Positions 23,356 through 35,964 of a DNA stretch of 64,000 nt are shown here, piece after piece. Position numbers and translations under genes: made by a program. Under the pieces are notes generated by a model. The model did no database searches. It had not been told where the DNA came from and worked only from the letters and a program-made list of their open reading frames with translations. The stretch's first letter is position 1; the number at the start of each line of letters is the position of its first letter. Origin of the DNA: Stemphylium vesicarium (Eukaryota > Ascomycota > Dothideomycetes > Pleosporales > Pleosporaceae); contig QXCR01000002.1 of the NCBI GenBank assembly GCA_004380135.1, positions 186,001 to 250,000 of the forward strand, written 5' to 3'.

Positions 23356-24103
23356 CGCGTATAGTGCCTTGAGAATATGAGGGATTCTATTGATGCGGTC
23401 TCGCGTTTGAAGTGGAAGACGAGAGTACAGCAATGACGGTAACGACTTGGGTGGATCTGGGCGCAGATCCGAAACCTCGGTTTCTTTTGACTTACTGCAT
23501 GTTTCCGTGGGTGCCTGACCCCGGCAGGCAGAAGCTTTTCGACGAGCCGGTCTCTTTTGACGGCGTACAAAGCGCATCGCTTCATTGTTGGTGGGCGTTT
23601 GAAGACTATTTGGAGGATTGTATACGTTAGAAAGCAGCTTTTGCATCACGGGCGTTGTGAGCTCGATATTAAAATTGAGCATTGCACTGGTCTGTAACAA
23701 TATCAAACGATTTTCTAATTTGCGCCGGATAATTGGCAACTGCTGGTTGTGCTTGATGGCTCTCCACGCTATGATGTTGTTCGGAACCTTGGAACCCTTG
23801 CACTTCAGCACCCCCGAAACTCCGCTAAAGCTAAGCCGCCAAATGTTCAAACGTTGCAATCCAATCTTTAACAGTTGCCTAGGAATTAAGGACAGATTAT
23901 CTCTGCACATATTCGCACTGTACCACGGAATATCGAAATCTGTCTCCATTTCCAGGCAACACCAACTGAGAGGATGCGTGTCCTCTTCCAAGTCGACTGA
24001 AGTTAGTATATAACTGTACATGCGCCCTCCACTATAACGGCACCTTGTCGCGCGCTCCAACTTCCTTTCACACGCACGATTATACACGAAACTCTGCAAC
24101 ACC
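23356..24103. other. Intergenic region with GEA promoter
   Basis: About 750 nt between two genes in the same orientation. A TATATAA sequence at 24007-24013 precedes the next start codon by about 95 nt. No gene is seen on either strand. Confidence 0.5.
24007..24013 (+). promoter_or_regulatory. TATA box of the Arf-GEF gene
   Basis: TATATAA lies about 91-97 nt before the ATG at 24104. Confidence 0.45.
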
Positions 24104-27100
24104 ATGTCGAGCACCGACGGCGAAGACCATGTCGCGTCAACCCTCCACGAGACGATTGAGACCCTGGACCCCCAGCCCATTAGAGTAGCAGTCAACCCGG
24201 TAGCTCTCGTGGTGACGGAATGTATCACCGTCACGTCGGCGATGCGGAAGCATGCCCGCTGGGCACACTCCTCGGTCGCGGCTATACTGGGGAGCTCTTC
24301 CAACAAGACGCCAGCTGTACAACGGCGAGACCGAACAGGACAGGGCATCATAAGCGCAGGGGAGCAAGAGGAGGCCGTACCGAGCAGATGGGGATTGCGG
24401 GGGAAGAAGGGCAAGAGCATGCAAGATAACCCCCTCATGTCTGCATTTGCGCGCCTGAGAAACGACCTCAAGGGTTGCAAAGGTAGATACAACATGTGGT
24501 ATGAAACTAGAGCTATGCTAATGCTGCGTCAGACATCAGGACATTCGATACTCCCTCTATGCTTCATCCTTTCCTACAAGTCATCCGCTCCTCGTCCACT
24601 TCCGCGCCCATAACCTCACTCGCCCTAATTGCCATCACCAAGTTCCTGTCATACGGCATCATTGGCCATGATTCTCCACGTCTACCAGAGGCGATGCAGC
24701 AACTCTCCTCTGCCATCACGCACTGCCGATTCGAAGCCAGCGACTCTGCTGCCGACGAAATCGTCCTCCTACGTATACTCAAGCTGATGGAAACCATGAT
24801 CTCTGGTCGTGGGGGCGAGGTACTCGGCGACGAGAGTGTATGCGAGATGATGGAGACGGGTCTGAGCATGTGCTGCCAGGCACGACTCTCAGAGGTCCTG
24901 CGACGGTCTGCCGAGGTGGCCATGGTGTCCATGTGCCAGATCATATTCCGCAGATTGAAGACTCTCGAGGTTGAGTCCCCAGATGAGCTAGACGCTATGG
25001 ACGAAGAGTTGGACAGAAAAGATGAGCAGGATGGCCTTCGCATGGACCCCACAGCGAACGGGGAGGGCGACTCTGCACAGCACAAAGTCGAGGCACTCCA
25101 GCTACCTAGGGACACGGAGAAGGGCCAGGAAGACAATGAGAGCACTGCTAACCCGGCGAGTAGCACCCTGGATCTGCCTGCTACAGCTGCCGATGGGGGA
25201 CCCCAGGCGGCTGTTGAGATCAAGCCGTACTCATTGCCGTCCATAAGAGAGTTGTTCCGAGTACTCGTCGATCTACTGGATCCGCACGACCGACAGCATA
25301 CCGACACCATGCGCGTCATGGCCCTGCGCATTGTCGACGTTGCGCTCGAAGTTGCCGGACCCTCGATAGCAAGTCATCCCAGCCTTGCAAACTTGGCCAA
25401 GGACACCTTGTGCCGCCACATTTTCCAGCTGGTCAGGTCGGACAACATGGCAATCCTCAATGAGTCGCTGCGGGTTGCTGGCACGTTGTTGGCGACATGT
25501 CGGAACGTGCTCAAGCTGCAACAAGAGCTCTACCTCTCATATTTGGTCGCTTGTCTCTTCCCGAGGGTCGAGATACCCTTAGAGCCTGGTATTGAACCTT
25601 CATTATATGAAGGCGTTCCGCATGCGCCTAGCCTCATCAAGCAGCCCCCACAACAGAGCAGCTCCAGTGGTCGATCGACACCAGTTCCTGTCAAAGATCG
25701 ACAGAAGCTGGGACTGGAGGGAGGCGCAAGAAAGCCTGACGCCAGGGAAGCCATGGTAGAGAACTTGGGTGGCCTAGTACGGATACCCTCTTACATGGCG
25801 GAGCTGTTTGTCAACTACGATTGCGAGATTGACCGCGGCGATGTCTGCATGGACATTGTCGGACTTCTCTCAAGAAACGCCTTCCCAGACTCAGCAACAT
25901 GGAGCACCGTCAACGTCCCTCCTCTTTGCCTGGACGCCCTGCTTGGCTTCGTCCAATCTATGGCAGACCGCGTAGACGACGAGCCTGTGACCGAAGGCTA
26001 TCCCAGCGTGGAGTCGCTTCGTGCACAGCGAGCACGCAAGGCTGTCATCATCAAGGGTGCGACCAAGTTCAACGAGAAACCCAAAGCTGGTATCGCCTAT
26101 CTGGCGTCGCAAGGTGTTATATCAGATCCAGATGATCCTCAATGCATCGCCGAGTTCATCAAGGGTACAGCGAGGGTCGACAAGAAGGTCCTTGGAGAAT
26201 TCATCTCAAAGAGGGGAAACGAGACGCTCCTTAGCGCCTTCATCGACCTGTTTGATTTCAAGGGCCTGCGAATCGATGAAGCACTTCGGCAGCTTCTACA
26301 TGCTTTCCGTCTTCCTGGCGAATCCGCGCTGATTGAGCGAATTCTCACTGAATTCTCGGACAAGTTCTTCAAAATGGCGAAGCCAGAGGGCATTGCGAAC
26401 AGCGACGCCATTTACATTCTCACGTACGCGGTCATCATGTTGAACACGGATCAGCACAATCCGAACTACAAGCAGAAGCGAATGGCGCTAGAAGACTTCA
26501 GGAAGAACGTTCGCGGAGTGAACGATGGAAAGGATTTTGATCCAGAGTTTTTGGAAGAGATTTACGAATCTATCAAGAACCGCGAAATTATCCTACCCGA
26601 GGAGCATAGCGACCGAAACGCTTACGACCACGCGTGGAAAGAGCTTCTGGTCAAGTGCCAGTCAACGAAAGACATAGTCATCTGTGACACCAACATTTTC
26701 GACGCCGACATGTTCGCTGCTACGTGGAAGCCTATCGTAGCGACACTGTCATATGTGTTCATGTCTGCTACTGATGACGCAGTCTTCTCTCGCGTCGTGC
26801 AAGGATTCGACCAATGCGCTCAGATTGCCGCAAGGTACGGTTTGACCGACGCTTTGGACCGCATCATTTCGTGCTTGTCATACATCAGCACATTGGCGCC
26901 TGACGTACCACCGAGCACCTCGCTGAATACCGAAGTTCAGGCCGACAAGAAGAGCGTCATGGTCAGTGAGACTGCGGTACGATTCGGACGTGATGGTCGA
27001 GCACAACTGGCGACCGTCGTGCTATTCCAGGTCATCAAGGGCAATGAAGCCTCGATAAGAGATGGCTGGGAACATGTGAGCTTTCCGAGTATTTGTGTAA

Positions 27101-29135
27101 GACAATGCTGACATTTTTTTTTTTTAGCTCATCCGCATCATGGTCAACCTCTTTGTCAACTCGCTGATACCACCATACTTCCTATCCTTCCAGAAGACCC
27201 TTGCCTTGGCACCGATACCGCTTCAAAACCCAGCACAAGTCATCGACCGTGCTGAACGGCCCGCCGACACTGGCATCTTTTCAGCACTGACCTCGTATGT
27301 CTCAAGCTTTGCCAACGACGAGCCACCAGAGCCATCCGAACAGGAGATTGAGTACACTCTCTGCACTGTAGACACAGTCAAAGAGTGCCACTTCGAGGAC
27401 ATCCTTGCAAACATCAGTCAGCTACCGATAGAGTCTCTGCGGTCGTTACTGGCGTCATTGCTGGAGCATCTACCCGAAGATGGCTCGCCAAGGGTCATTG
27501 TGGTGAAGCCTGAGATTCCTGGCGCGAGCCCACGAACACCCGGTCCTCGGCAAAAGGGCAAGGGTCCACTCTATGACCCGAGTCTGGTTTTCGTCCTTGA
27601 GCTGGCTACTGTATTGGCGTTGCGAGATGAGGAGACTGTCAAGGAGCTCGCAAAGGATGTGATTGATGCGTTGTCGTCTGTCATTCGAGACGCCACCAAA
27701 CATCATTCCGTCGTGGTTGCACGATCGGTGTATTACCTCTTGAGCCTACTGAAGGCGAGTAACGTGAGTACCTACACATGATCTCTATATCATGCACTAA
27801 CATTCCCAGGACTACGACTTCATCCGAGCGCCCGTCTTGATGCACACTTTCTCCAGCTTCAACGATTCATTACTTCATGAATGCGCGCAACCAATCATGA
27901 AAGGACTGAGCGATTGCTGCAAGGGCTCCAACGCACTTCGCAGTGAACTTGCCGGTTCGCCAGACTTCTGGACCATTCTCAACCGCTTAGCCACTGTACC
28001 TGACGCTGCTGGAGATGTCTTCTCGCTTGTTGAAGACCTCACTACGTCGTCACAGCCGGGAATCACTGCAGACAACTACGAAGCTGCGATTGCACTGCTC
28101 AACGAGTTTGCAACTGCCGCGCAAGTCGGGGCACGAGAGGAGCAACTCCATGATCAGGCCGTACGACACAACAAAGGACAGAAACCCAAAAAGCCTGAGA
28201 ACAGCGAGGTGGTTGTACGTGGCAGCACTGCTATGGGTATTGTCTTCCAACTGTCCAACCGAGTGCCGAACTTCATCAAGCAGTCACATCTCGAGGCTAC
28301 CGAAGGTAAGTCATTAGTCAAACATGATCAGTTCGACGCTCACAATCTTGCAGCATGGACAGCATATTGGTCGCCCATCTTGAAGACGCTCGCGCACCAG
28401 TGCTTAAACCCCTGCCGCTCGCTCCGCCAACAGGCTTTTGTCTCCCTACAGCGCACCCTTCTTTCTGCCGACCTCGCCTCCCCTGATCATAAAGAATGGA
28501 CCGCCATTTTCAGCGAGGTGCTCATTCCCCTCATCACACAGCTGCTGAAGCCAGAAGTCTACCAGTCTGATCCCCTCGGCATGAGCGAGACACGGGTTCG
28601 GGCTGCCACTCTACTCAGCAAAGTCTTCCTGCACTACCTGGTCTTGCTCGATGGCCTCGGTGAGCAGGGAGAGAAGGGTCTATTCGAAGAGCTGTGGATC
28701 ACCATTGTCGGCATTATGGACCGTTTGGGCAACAGCGGCCAAGGCGACATGGAAGAGGCCGTAGCAGAAAACCTCAAGAATATGCTCCTCGTGCTGAGCA
28801 GTGGAGGCTATCTCGCTCCTCCCGATGAGAACCCAGACCGCGAAGAACTGTGGCATGAGACTTGGAAACGCATTAATCGCTTCCAACCCAACCTCCTCGC
28901 TGAGCTCTTCCCCGAAGAGGCGGGCAAGCCCGCAAGGCCGCGACCGAGTAAGGATGAGAGGACCGCCGCGAAGAGCCCTGCACCTCCGATTGACGGGCGG
29001 GAGATGGATGTTGCAGTGAGAACGAAGAAGGAAGGTGGGGATTCTGAGAGAAAGGGAGAGAGTAGCGAGGAGTCCGATGACGATGAGGAGGAAGAGGAGA
29101 TCCAGAAGGAGAAGGTTACGGAGAAGGACGATTAG
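24104..29135 (+). CDS. geaA: Large Golgi Arf guanine nucleotide exchange factor, GEA/GBF1 family (Sec7 domain)
   Basis: Exons 24104-24482, 24533-27075, 27128-27763, 27810-28305 and 28354-29135 join in frame to give 1611 residues. The DCB-type helical region lies at the N-terminus. A HUS box (NYDCEIDRGDVC...LLSRNAFP) is near residue 554, and the Sec7 domain spans about 637-820 (FNEKPKAGIAYL, LRQLLHAFRLPGE, YAVIMLNTDQHNP). HDS-like helical repeats follow, then an acidic tail (EESDDDEEEEE). The order DCB-HUS-Sec7-HDS is that of GBF1/Gea1/Gea2. Known role: activating Arf1 at the early Golgi for COPI recruitment. The last intron (28306-28353) is 48 nt and frame-neutral, so its retention would add 16 residues. 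A low-complexity acidic/Ser insert lies at about residues 285-355. Confidence 0.94.
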
Positions 29136-29461
29136 GAACTGCTTTCTCCGATTGATGGGGCGGGAACAGGTGGTTTCGGTGCATGGATGTAGTGAGGTAG
29201 CTACTAGCTGCTACGATCGTAGAATTAGATGGAAGTGGGGAAGTAATACACGTACGAGGACTATCACCATGAGATTCTTTATTTGTTCTTTGGCAGCACA
29301 TGATGAATTACATGGATCAGAGCAAAGCACGTTGGATGGGAAGGAGCGCAAGCTCATGTACATATTGTAGAACACCCTGCTCATCATTCACCAAGCCACC
29401 CAGTCTCCTCCTACCGCCGCTTTCAAATGTTTTTCCGGTATATCACGGAATCTGTTCCTGC
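29136..29461. other. Convergent 3' intergenic region
   Basis: 326 nt between the stop codons of the Arf-GEF (+) and the cupredoxin (-); presumably both polyadenylation regions. No gene is seen. Confidence 0.5.
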
Positions 29462-30357
29462 TCAAATCATAGATGCGGCCTCTTCAGCGGGAGCTTCAGC
29501 AGACATATCTGCAGCAGGGGCCTCTTCAGCAGGAATCTCCTCTGCTGGTGCTTCTTCCTTCGGTGGGGCTTCTTCAGCAGGAGCTTCATCTGCTGGTGCC
29601 TCTTCCGCTGGTGGGGCTTCCTCAGCTGGCGCCTCTTCAGCGGGAGCTTCTTCAGCGGGAGCCTCTTCAGCAGGCGGTGGAGCAGCCGCTTCCTCCTCAG
29701 GGGGCGCAGGCACGAAACTATATAAAATCAGCACAATTCTCCAATCAATGCCGGAACCTAACTTACGCCGCAGCATCCAGCGCCAACTTTCCCGCCGTTC
29801 CACCCACAACATCCGTACCATCCGTACTCGACTCAGTCTGCTGGCTCAACTTGGTGTAATCCGCCAGCTGCTGTGCACTTGCCGCGTTGATCATCATGAC
29901 CTGTCCCTCCTGGCAATGCGGGCCCGTAGCGCAGTACATGAACATGGGGTCTGTGCTTGTGACGGGCATGTTGAAAGTCCCAACATCTGTCTGGCCGTCT
30001 TCAAAGGGGATGTGGCCGCTGTGAACACCGCCGTCCATGGGGGTGCATGCTGTGTCGGCAGTGGACTGCGTGACCGTGTGGTTTCCGTTTGAAAACTGAA
30101 ATTGAACTATGTCGCCCACAGCAGCGTTGATTGAGTTGGGGATGAAGGTGTCCTGGGGTCCGCCGACAATGACGGGGATGATTTGGCTGGCGCGGCGGAG
30201 GGGGTTGGCTGGGTTGCTGTTAGGAAAAGAGAGGTATACGTAGAGAAGACAGGTACTTACATTTGATGCTGGGCAGCCTGTTGACAGTCTTGAAAGATGC
30301 GCCTGGTAGCGCAGCAGCCGTGGTGACGAGAGCGAGAGCAATGGCGAAGGACTTCAT
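29462..30357 (-). CDS. Secreted cupredoxin-like protein with Ala/Pro/Glu repeat tail
   Basis: Three exons on the minus strand (30261-30357, 29767-30208, 29462-29717) join in frame to give 264 residues. The N-terminus MKSFAIALALVTTAAALPGA is a signal peptide. The middle is a plastocyanin-like fold: IPVIVGG, FIPNSINAAVGDIVQFQF, NGNHTVTQS with the first copper-ligand His, and YCATGPHCQEGQVMMIN with Cys and His in the usual ligand loop. Such domains are common in fungal extracellular serine-rich proteins. The last 70 residues are near-perfect PAEEA repeats, and no GPI signal or membrane segment follows. The first acceptor was placed at the second of two nearby AGs because only that one keeps frame. 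Copper binding is inferred from the visible ligands; substrate or role is unknown. Confidence 0.85.
29478..29700 (-). repeat. Tandem repeats coding for PAEEA units
   Basis: In-frame degenerate 15- to 18-nt units (GCTGAAGAGGCTCCC-like) encode about a dozen copies of AEEAP with variants such as ADEAP and PKEEAP. They form the tail of the cupredoxin and give a false Ala/Ser-rich frame on the opposite strand. Confidence 0.8.
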
Positions 30358-31833
30358 TGTCGTAAATGACCAATAGAACTAGCGTTTTACAAGGAGGTAG
30401 ATGTAAAAGTTGCAAAAGTAACCGTTCAACGGTTAGTTATGGGGTGGAGAAGAGAAAGTAAATATTATGTAAAGACCGTTCTACGGTTTGCACAGGCCAA
30501 AGAAAAGAATGATGCGAAGAGAATGCAGGATGAAAAGCCGATGGGGAGCGCGGGTGTCGTCAAGGTTGATATACGCTCCTCCGCTCTATTCCTTCTCTCT
30601 TCGTCCGTCCTTGTACGCTTGAAGCAACCATCCCACCCTCCACTCTCCATGTGTCCCCCATGGACCTCGTCTAGGTCATCTCGAACCGCCAAAATGGCCT
30701 GAGGTAGCCTCCTAACATTGCTCAGCCAGCCTATGAAATCTGTCAATGTGGGCACCCAAGCTGTACGACTACCGCGGCCAAGCTGTCGCATTGTTGCACC
30801 TCTGCCTAAACGATGTTTGACAGCCTTGTTTGCCAAGCACTGGCATGGTATAACGGCATGGGTTGTGCCGTTTGAGGATAAGTGGGGGAGCGGAGTTGCC
30901 TCGTTGCATCATGAGCGTTTGGAAACCTGAAGTGCCTTACTATGCGCGGCGCTTAGGCTTGGGTCAAAGGCAGAAACGGATATTCGGCAGAGGGGGTGAT
31001 GGATAAGTGTATTTCCTTTGATGCGTGTTATCTTTGATAGTGGTGGAAGCGTTGATGGGTGTGAGCAGGGAGACCTGGAGGAAGAAAGTTGTCGTCATCC
31101 GCTGAAGCAAAACCTACAGCGTCAGATACCTCGGAGGCCTAAACCACAGATACCATGATGCTTTTTCGTGGTCATAAAGTGCATTGCGATGGCGCGAATG
31201 CGATGAGATCGCGAATGTGGGTTGCAATGCCGTTGTCTGTCGCAGATTCGCATTCGCGCTCGGGAGGCTCCCAGAAGCGGACGTTTGGGTCAGCACGTAC
31301 CTCCGTCACCGAGGCCAAACGCATCGATCCCGGCTTGGCTTGGGGGGGTGCATGGCAGCGGGGCCGCAAAAAAGAACGTCAAATGTCAAGGGAGACGACG
31401 GGTATAGCAGATGGCAAACATAGATGTATGCGAACTTGCCAGCCGGAAACGAAAACGAGTCACTGTATCACACTGCATCGACAGGAACGAGCACATCAGC
31501 GACAACAAATATGGCTATGGAAACAATGAAAACAGAAGCCATTCGCAAACTCAGGAAGCACGACCAGATCTCATTATTTGTTAGCTTTGCGCCTGCAAGG
31601 GCACGACTAATGTTATTGTACGAAGGGCACTCCAGGCGTCTTGAGCGTGGCTGCTTCAGCGTCCCCGTAGACACCAATGGCCCTGTCGTAGACAGACAAG
31701 GTGATGTCATGCATTTGCATCGGAACCGGGACTGCTTTTGATAACAGAAACGCAATCGTACACAGTGTATTCAGTGATGATCTCCAAGTGCGACCGTGTT
31801 CTATGTTGGAGGCAAGAGCCCAGGTAAGTTCGT
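30358..31833. other. Intergenic region, no supported gene
   Basis: About 1.5 kb upstream of the cupredoxin and downstream of the PP2A gene. Short frames on both strands lack motifs. A GC-balanced region with no repeats or RNA gene recognised. Confidence 0.5.
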
Positions 31834-33084
31834 CTAGAGGAAGTAGTCTGGGGTCCTTCGTGAGACCATGGGCTCGCCAGCGCGCGGGCAGGGATCGAAT
31901 TGAAGGCTAGGGCAGATGTTAGAAGGATACGATGCGCGTGACAAGGGGTACTCACAAGGTGTACTTCAGATGCTCGTCAATCTCCATGATTGCGGCCTGG
32001 TTACCACATCTGTAGCAGTAGTTTGGTGCTGTCGCGCGTAAGCCATTCCTGTCATCAGGCGGGAACAGAGCCTCCTACCTGAGAATATAGTCACCACGTT
32101 CCTGTCTTGCGACCAGTTGTATCCCTCCATGACAAGCTGGTGAGCACGTGCGACCAGGGTCAAGCCGTTGTTGTGATTGAACGCCTCGGAGATGTCCTGG
32201 CCGAAAGTGTATCCTGCACCGCGAGGTGATATTCCCCAGCCGCACCTGTCGTCTGGGTCGGACCATAGCAGGTCACACATGGGTCCCTCGTGCGGCACCT
32301 CTTGTATGCGGTCGAGCGCCCTGATGTTGTCGAGCGTGTCAATGCTGGGGGAAAGACCGCCGTGGAGACAGAAAATCTGGTTGTCGATCAAAGCGGTGAG
32401 CGGCAGGTAGTCGAACAGGTCTGTGAAGTATTTCCAGACATTGGCGTTGCCGTACTTGCGGAGGCACTCGTCGTAGAAGCCGTAGACTTGGGTGATCTGG
32501 CGGGACTCGTGGTTGCCACGAAGGATGGTGATGCGCTGGGGGTATCGGATCTTGAGCGCGACCAGGAGGGTCACAGTCTCGACGGAGAAATAGCCACGGT
32601 CGACGTAGTCGCCTGCGATGGTTAGTGTGTGCTGGTGCGGCTGAGGCAGGGGACGCACCCATGAAAAGATAGTTTGTGTCTGGGTTGGGGCCGCCAATCT
32701 TGAACAGTTCCATCAGGTCGTGGAACTGGCCGTGTATGTCACCGCATACTGTGACGGGGCATTTCTGTGCAATGATGAGCATGTAGCGGGAGGCAGTAGG
32801 GGATGGTACATACGACTGGCTGTACATTCGACTCGTCCTGGAGCACTTCGCGGGCCTGTGGCACGGTCGGGGTCAGAATACGCCTTCTTCGCGATTTTTC
32901 AGCGCAGGCTAGTGGCGCATACCTTGTCGCATAGTCTCTGTACGTCGCTCTCGGCCAGCTGCTTGCAGCTCATGAGGCTCTCGATCCAGCCGTCCAGCGT
33001 GGGAATTGTCGTCGGCTCAGACGTGGGGGCCGACGACAGCTGCATGGGCTCTGGCATCTTGACGTCCTCCATATTGGTATCCAT
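31834..33084 (-). CDS. pphA: Protein phosphatase 2A catalytic subunit
   Basis: Six exons on the minus strand (32923-33084, 32814-32855, 32659-32764, 32079-32612, 31956-32028, 31834-31906) join in frame to give 329 residues. All PPP-family metal and catalytic motifs are present: GDIHG, GDYVDRG, LRGNHE, and the C-terminal SAPNYCYRCGN. The protein ends in RRTPDYFL, the PP2A-specific tail whose terminal Leu is carboxymethylated and whose Tyr is a regulatory site. Known role: Ser/Thr phosphatase core enzyme with scaffold and B subunits, and with Tap42. The N-terminal 25 residues are longer than in animal PP2A, as in other filamentous fungi. Its 5' end faces ULP1. Confidence 0.97.
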
Positions 33085-33539
33085 GATTGCGGGGCGGCGG
33101 GTTCCAAGGAGGTGGGGTGTCGGTTGTTGTGTTGTAGAGCTGTCGAGGGGTTCTTCCCTTCAAACTCGGCCAATGACGTGCAGCAAATGCGAGTAGGGGT
33201 TGTGTGGCGTGCGGGCTCGTAGAGCGTGGGAAAGAGCGGCCGGGGCGTTTGTGTGGTGTGCAGATAGATATCAAGCGTGACAGCAGGGTTTAGCACAGGA
33301 ATACAGGGTGAATCAGGACTACGCACGCAGTCCATCCAAGCAAGGCGGCGGCGGACTATGGTTTCTCCACGCCCGGCCGATTCATCACAGTGTCATGTGA
33401 CCATGCCTAGCGGGAACTACAGTTCGCGCTACTGCGGGCAGCTTTGTCCAGCAACCGCGACCTCGTTCTTTCTCCACACTACCACTCCATTGTCACTATT
33501 GCACATCGCACTCCCCCCACGCGAGCAGCAATAGCGACA
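33085..33539. promoter_or_regulatory. Divergent promoter region of PP2A catalytic subunit and ULP1
   Basis: 455 nt between two outward-facing start codons. Pyrimidine-rich before 33540. No clear TATA box; assigned by position. Confidence 0.4.
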
Positions 33540-35964
33540 ATGTCCAACAAGCGCGCATACAGCACCTACCTCGCCAGCACCCCTGCCGCCATGTCAGGCA
33601 CCGTCAATGGCCTCGACCCTCGCCAGCCGCAGGTAAGTCTGCACCGCAGTCTCACTCGACATGAGCTTACCACAACGGCAGGCGCAGCAGTCCACACCTT
33701 CCTCCAGCTTCCACCTCCAAATACCCGGCGCCTGGCCTCAGGCATTCTCCGCCTTCGAAGAAGAAGTCGCGCCCGAACCCGCGCCCACGTCCATCTTCAC
33801 AACCCTCGGCAGATGGGCAGCGACGGTGAGCGTCACGAACCTGCTCAGTCTACCAGCCCGCCTTGCGAACCGCTTCCTCCGCCGACAAGCCATCAAGGCC
33901 ATCCCCTTGATCAGCTCTACCGGGTCTAATAAGAGGCGCTTCGTCGCTGCCGGATTGGCGGAAGAGGAAGTCGCGACACCATCGCCCTCGGTGAGTGCGC
34001 GTGCGCAAAAGGCGCGTCGCCAGATTCAACACGAGACGCGCGCGTCGCATTTGTCGCTACCGACATTGGCTCACGATGACGGAACCTGGCAAACCCTTGG
34101 ATCAACATTTGCGCCTGGTCCATTCACGTCACTCTCATTAGACACAGAAGCCAATCCAGACCTCGAGTCATCTCCAAATCCCGTCTACAACCCCCAAATC
34201 GACCCCCACGAAGAGGGCGATGTCAGCATAGACTTTTCCTTCGATGATATTCTCACCTCGACTCCACCGCGCAATTCACAGACCGGCTCACCTGTCCATG
34301 TGTCCTGGCACAGCCCGCAGGCTCATTCGCCTAACGACCACGTATCTCCTCTCCGAACAAAACAGATTGCGCAAAAGCCCGCTCCATCATGCGATCTTCC
34401 ACGGTTCCAGTCGTCTGTCAGTCGGACCCAGGGTTCAGTCTCACCACGCGCCAAGGAGCCCACGGCACCAGCCAACAACCCGAGACGCGCCGGTCGCCGC
34501 GCTATAAAGCTACCTTCTATGACACCCATGCGCCGCCAGCTGGTCAAATTACAATTCGGTGCGGAATACAGGCGCCTCCAAGCCACCCGACAAGCCGAGC
34601 CTCAGATGGCTTCCACGGATCAAGGTTCCGCCGAGACCGAGTCACTTAAAATCACCCCCACCGAGGCAGTCAATGAAGACCTCTCCTACTTATCAGACGC
34701 TTCATCGCCATCACAGGTGGAAATCCATTCCAAAGTCGATCCTACATCCAGCGACACTCATGATGATCCTGCTGTCCCCGAGTTCGAATTCGAATACGAC
34801 AACGATCTCTCTTTTCTCCTAGATGCGCCGTCTCCGCCTCCCCGGAAAGGCGTGCGATGGGCAAGGCATGCTGGAGCTAAGCCTTTTTACTGCGATGAGA
34901 AAGTCAGCGATATGCTCGACTCTACGCTTGAAATCATCAACTCCAGTCCCGTGCGCGGGTTCTGGCACAACTTCCAGTCCGATGAGCAGGCCACATCGAA
35001 CATTAGCAATATCAACTTTTCTCCCAGCTCCTCGGCAGCCAGTAGTCCGAAGGCTACGTCTAAAGACATCCAAGTCGACGATGGCGGCTTCCGTGGCGTG
35101 CCTCCGGACACCTTCGACACTTCGGATGACTCGCTTGAGGAATCTGAACTATCTTTTGAGCTCGTCGCAGACCTTCAAAATGATCTCAAGACAAAGCTCG
35201 CCTTGGCCCCCCCTCCACCTCCCCCACCGAAACCTCTAATTACACCACTATCCGACGAGGAACTAGAAACCCTACAAGCTGTCGCGACCGACACTAGCAA
35301 CGGACGCAAGGCAGACAAGTGGGTCATCGAGCAGAAGCTCTATGCTCGCGACTTCGCAACATTACTGCCCTACCTCTTCAACGGCGATCCCAGAGCCTGG
35401 TTGAACGACAACATTGTCAATGAGTATCTTGCCATCCTTGTGGCCGCCAAGAAAAAGGAGGCTGGTTTCGAGCACAAGCGCGGAGGCCCGGCCCCTCCAG
35501 TGCATGCCTTCTCATCATTCTGGTACAGCACTGGCGACACCTCGCGTTGGACCAACCGGTTCCAGCTCAAGGGCAAGCAGTATCTCGACGCAGACCTCAT
35601 CCTATACCCCATCTGCGACAGGGGACACTGGCGTTTGCTGGCTGTCTACCCCAAAACCCGCGCCATTGAGTATCTCGACTCCATGAGTATGGACGGTCAG
35701 AAATACATCGATAAGCTCGTTGAATATCTGAAGAACGAGCTCGGCAATCTCTACATCGAAGACGAGTGGACCAAACATACGGCTCAACGCAGCAGTCAGC
35801 AGTTGAACGGTAGCGACTGTGGTGTCTTTACTCTTCTCAACGCATTGGCTCTTCTCCGCGGCGACGACACAAAGCTTGTGCTTCCTACTAACGGTATGGA
35901 CGACGCGCGTAAGCGTATCGCAGCTACTTTGCTTGCCGGGCGCCCTACGACCGAGTTGGAATGA
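33540..35964 (+). CDS. ULP1: SUMO-specific protease of the Ulp1/SENP (C48) family
   Basis: Two exons (33540-33632 and 33682-35964) join in frame to give 791 residues. The first 560 residues are Ser/Pro-rich and probably disordered, with a proline run (APPPPPPPKP). The C-terminal 200 residues form the C48 peptidase domain: WLNDNIVNEYLAIL, DRGHWRLL with catalytic His near 680, EYLDSMSMDG with Asp near 697, and QQLNGSDCGVF with the oxyanion Gln and nucleophile Cys near 744. Known role: maturation of the SUMO precursor and removal of SUMO from targets, in yeast mostly at the nuclear pore. The start lies in a short first exon whose GTAAGT donor and CGGCAG acceptor are strong. Confidence 0.94.

Noticed and set aside
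22966..24495. 509-codon open frame on the minus strand
   Set aside because: It lies antisense to the last GT62 exons and the first Arf-GEF exon, whose plus-strand products are clearly conserved. The frame has no motif and its length follows from codon bias of the sense strand.
29427..30092. Ala/Ser/Gly-rich plus-strand frame
   Set aside because: It is the reverse reading of the PAEEA repeats of the cupredoxin; the minus-strand gene has a signal peptide, domain and splice sites.
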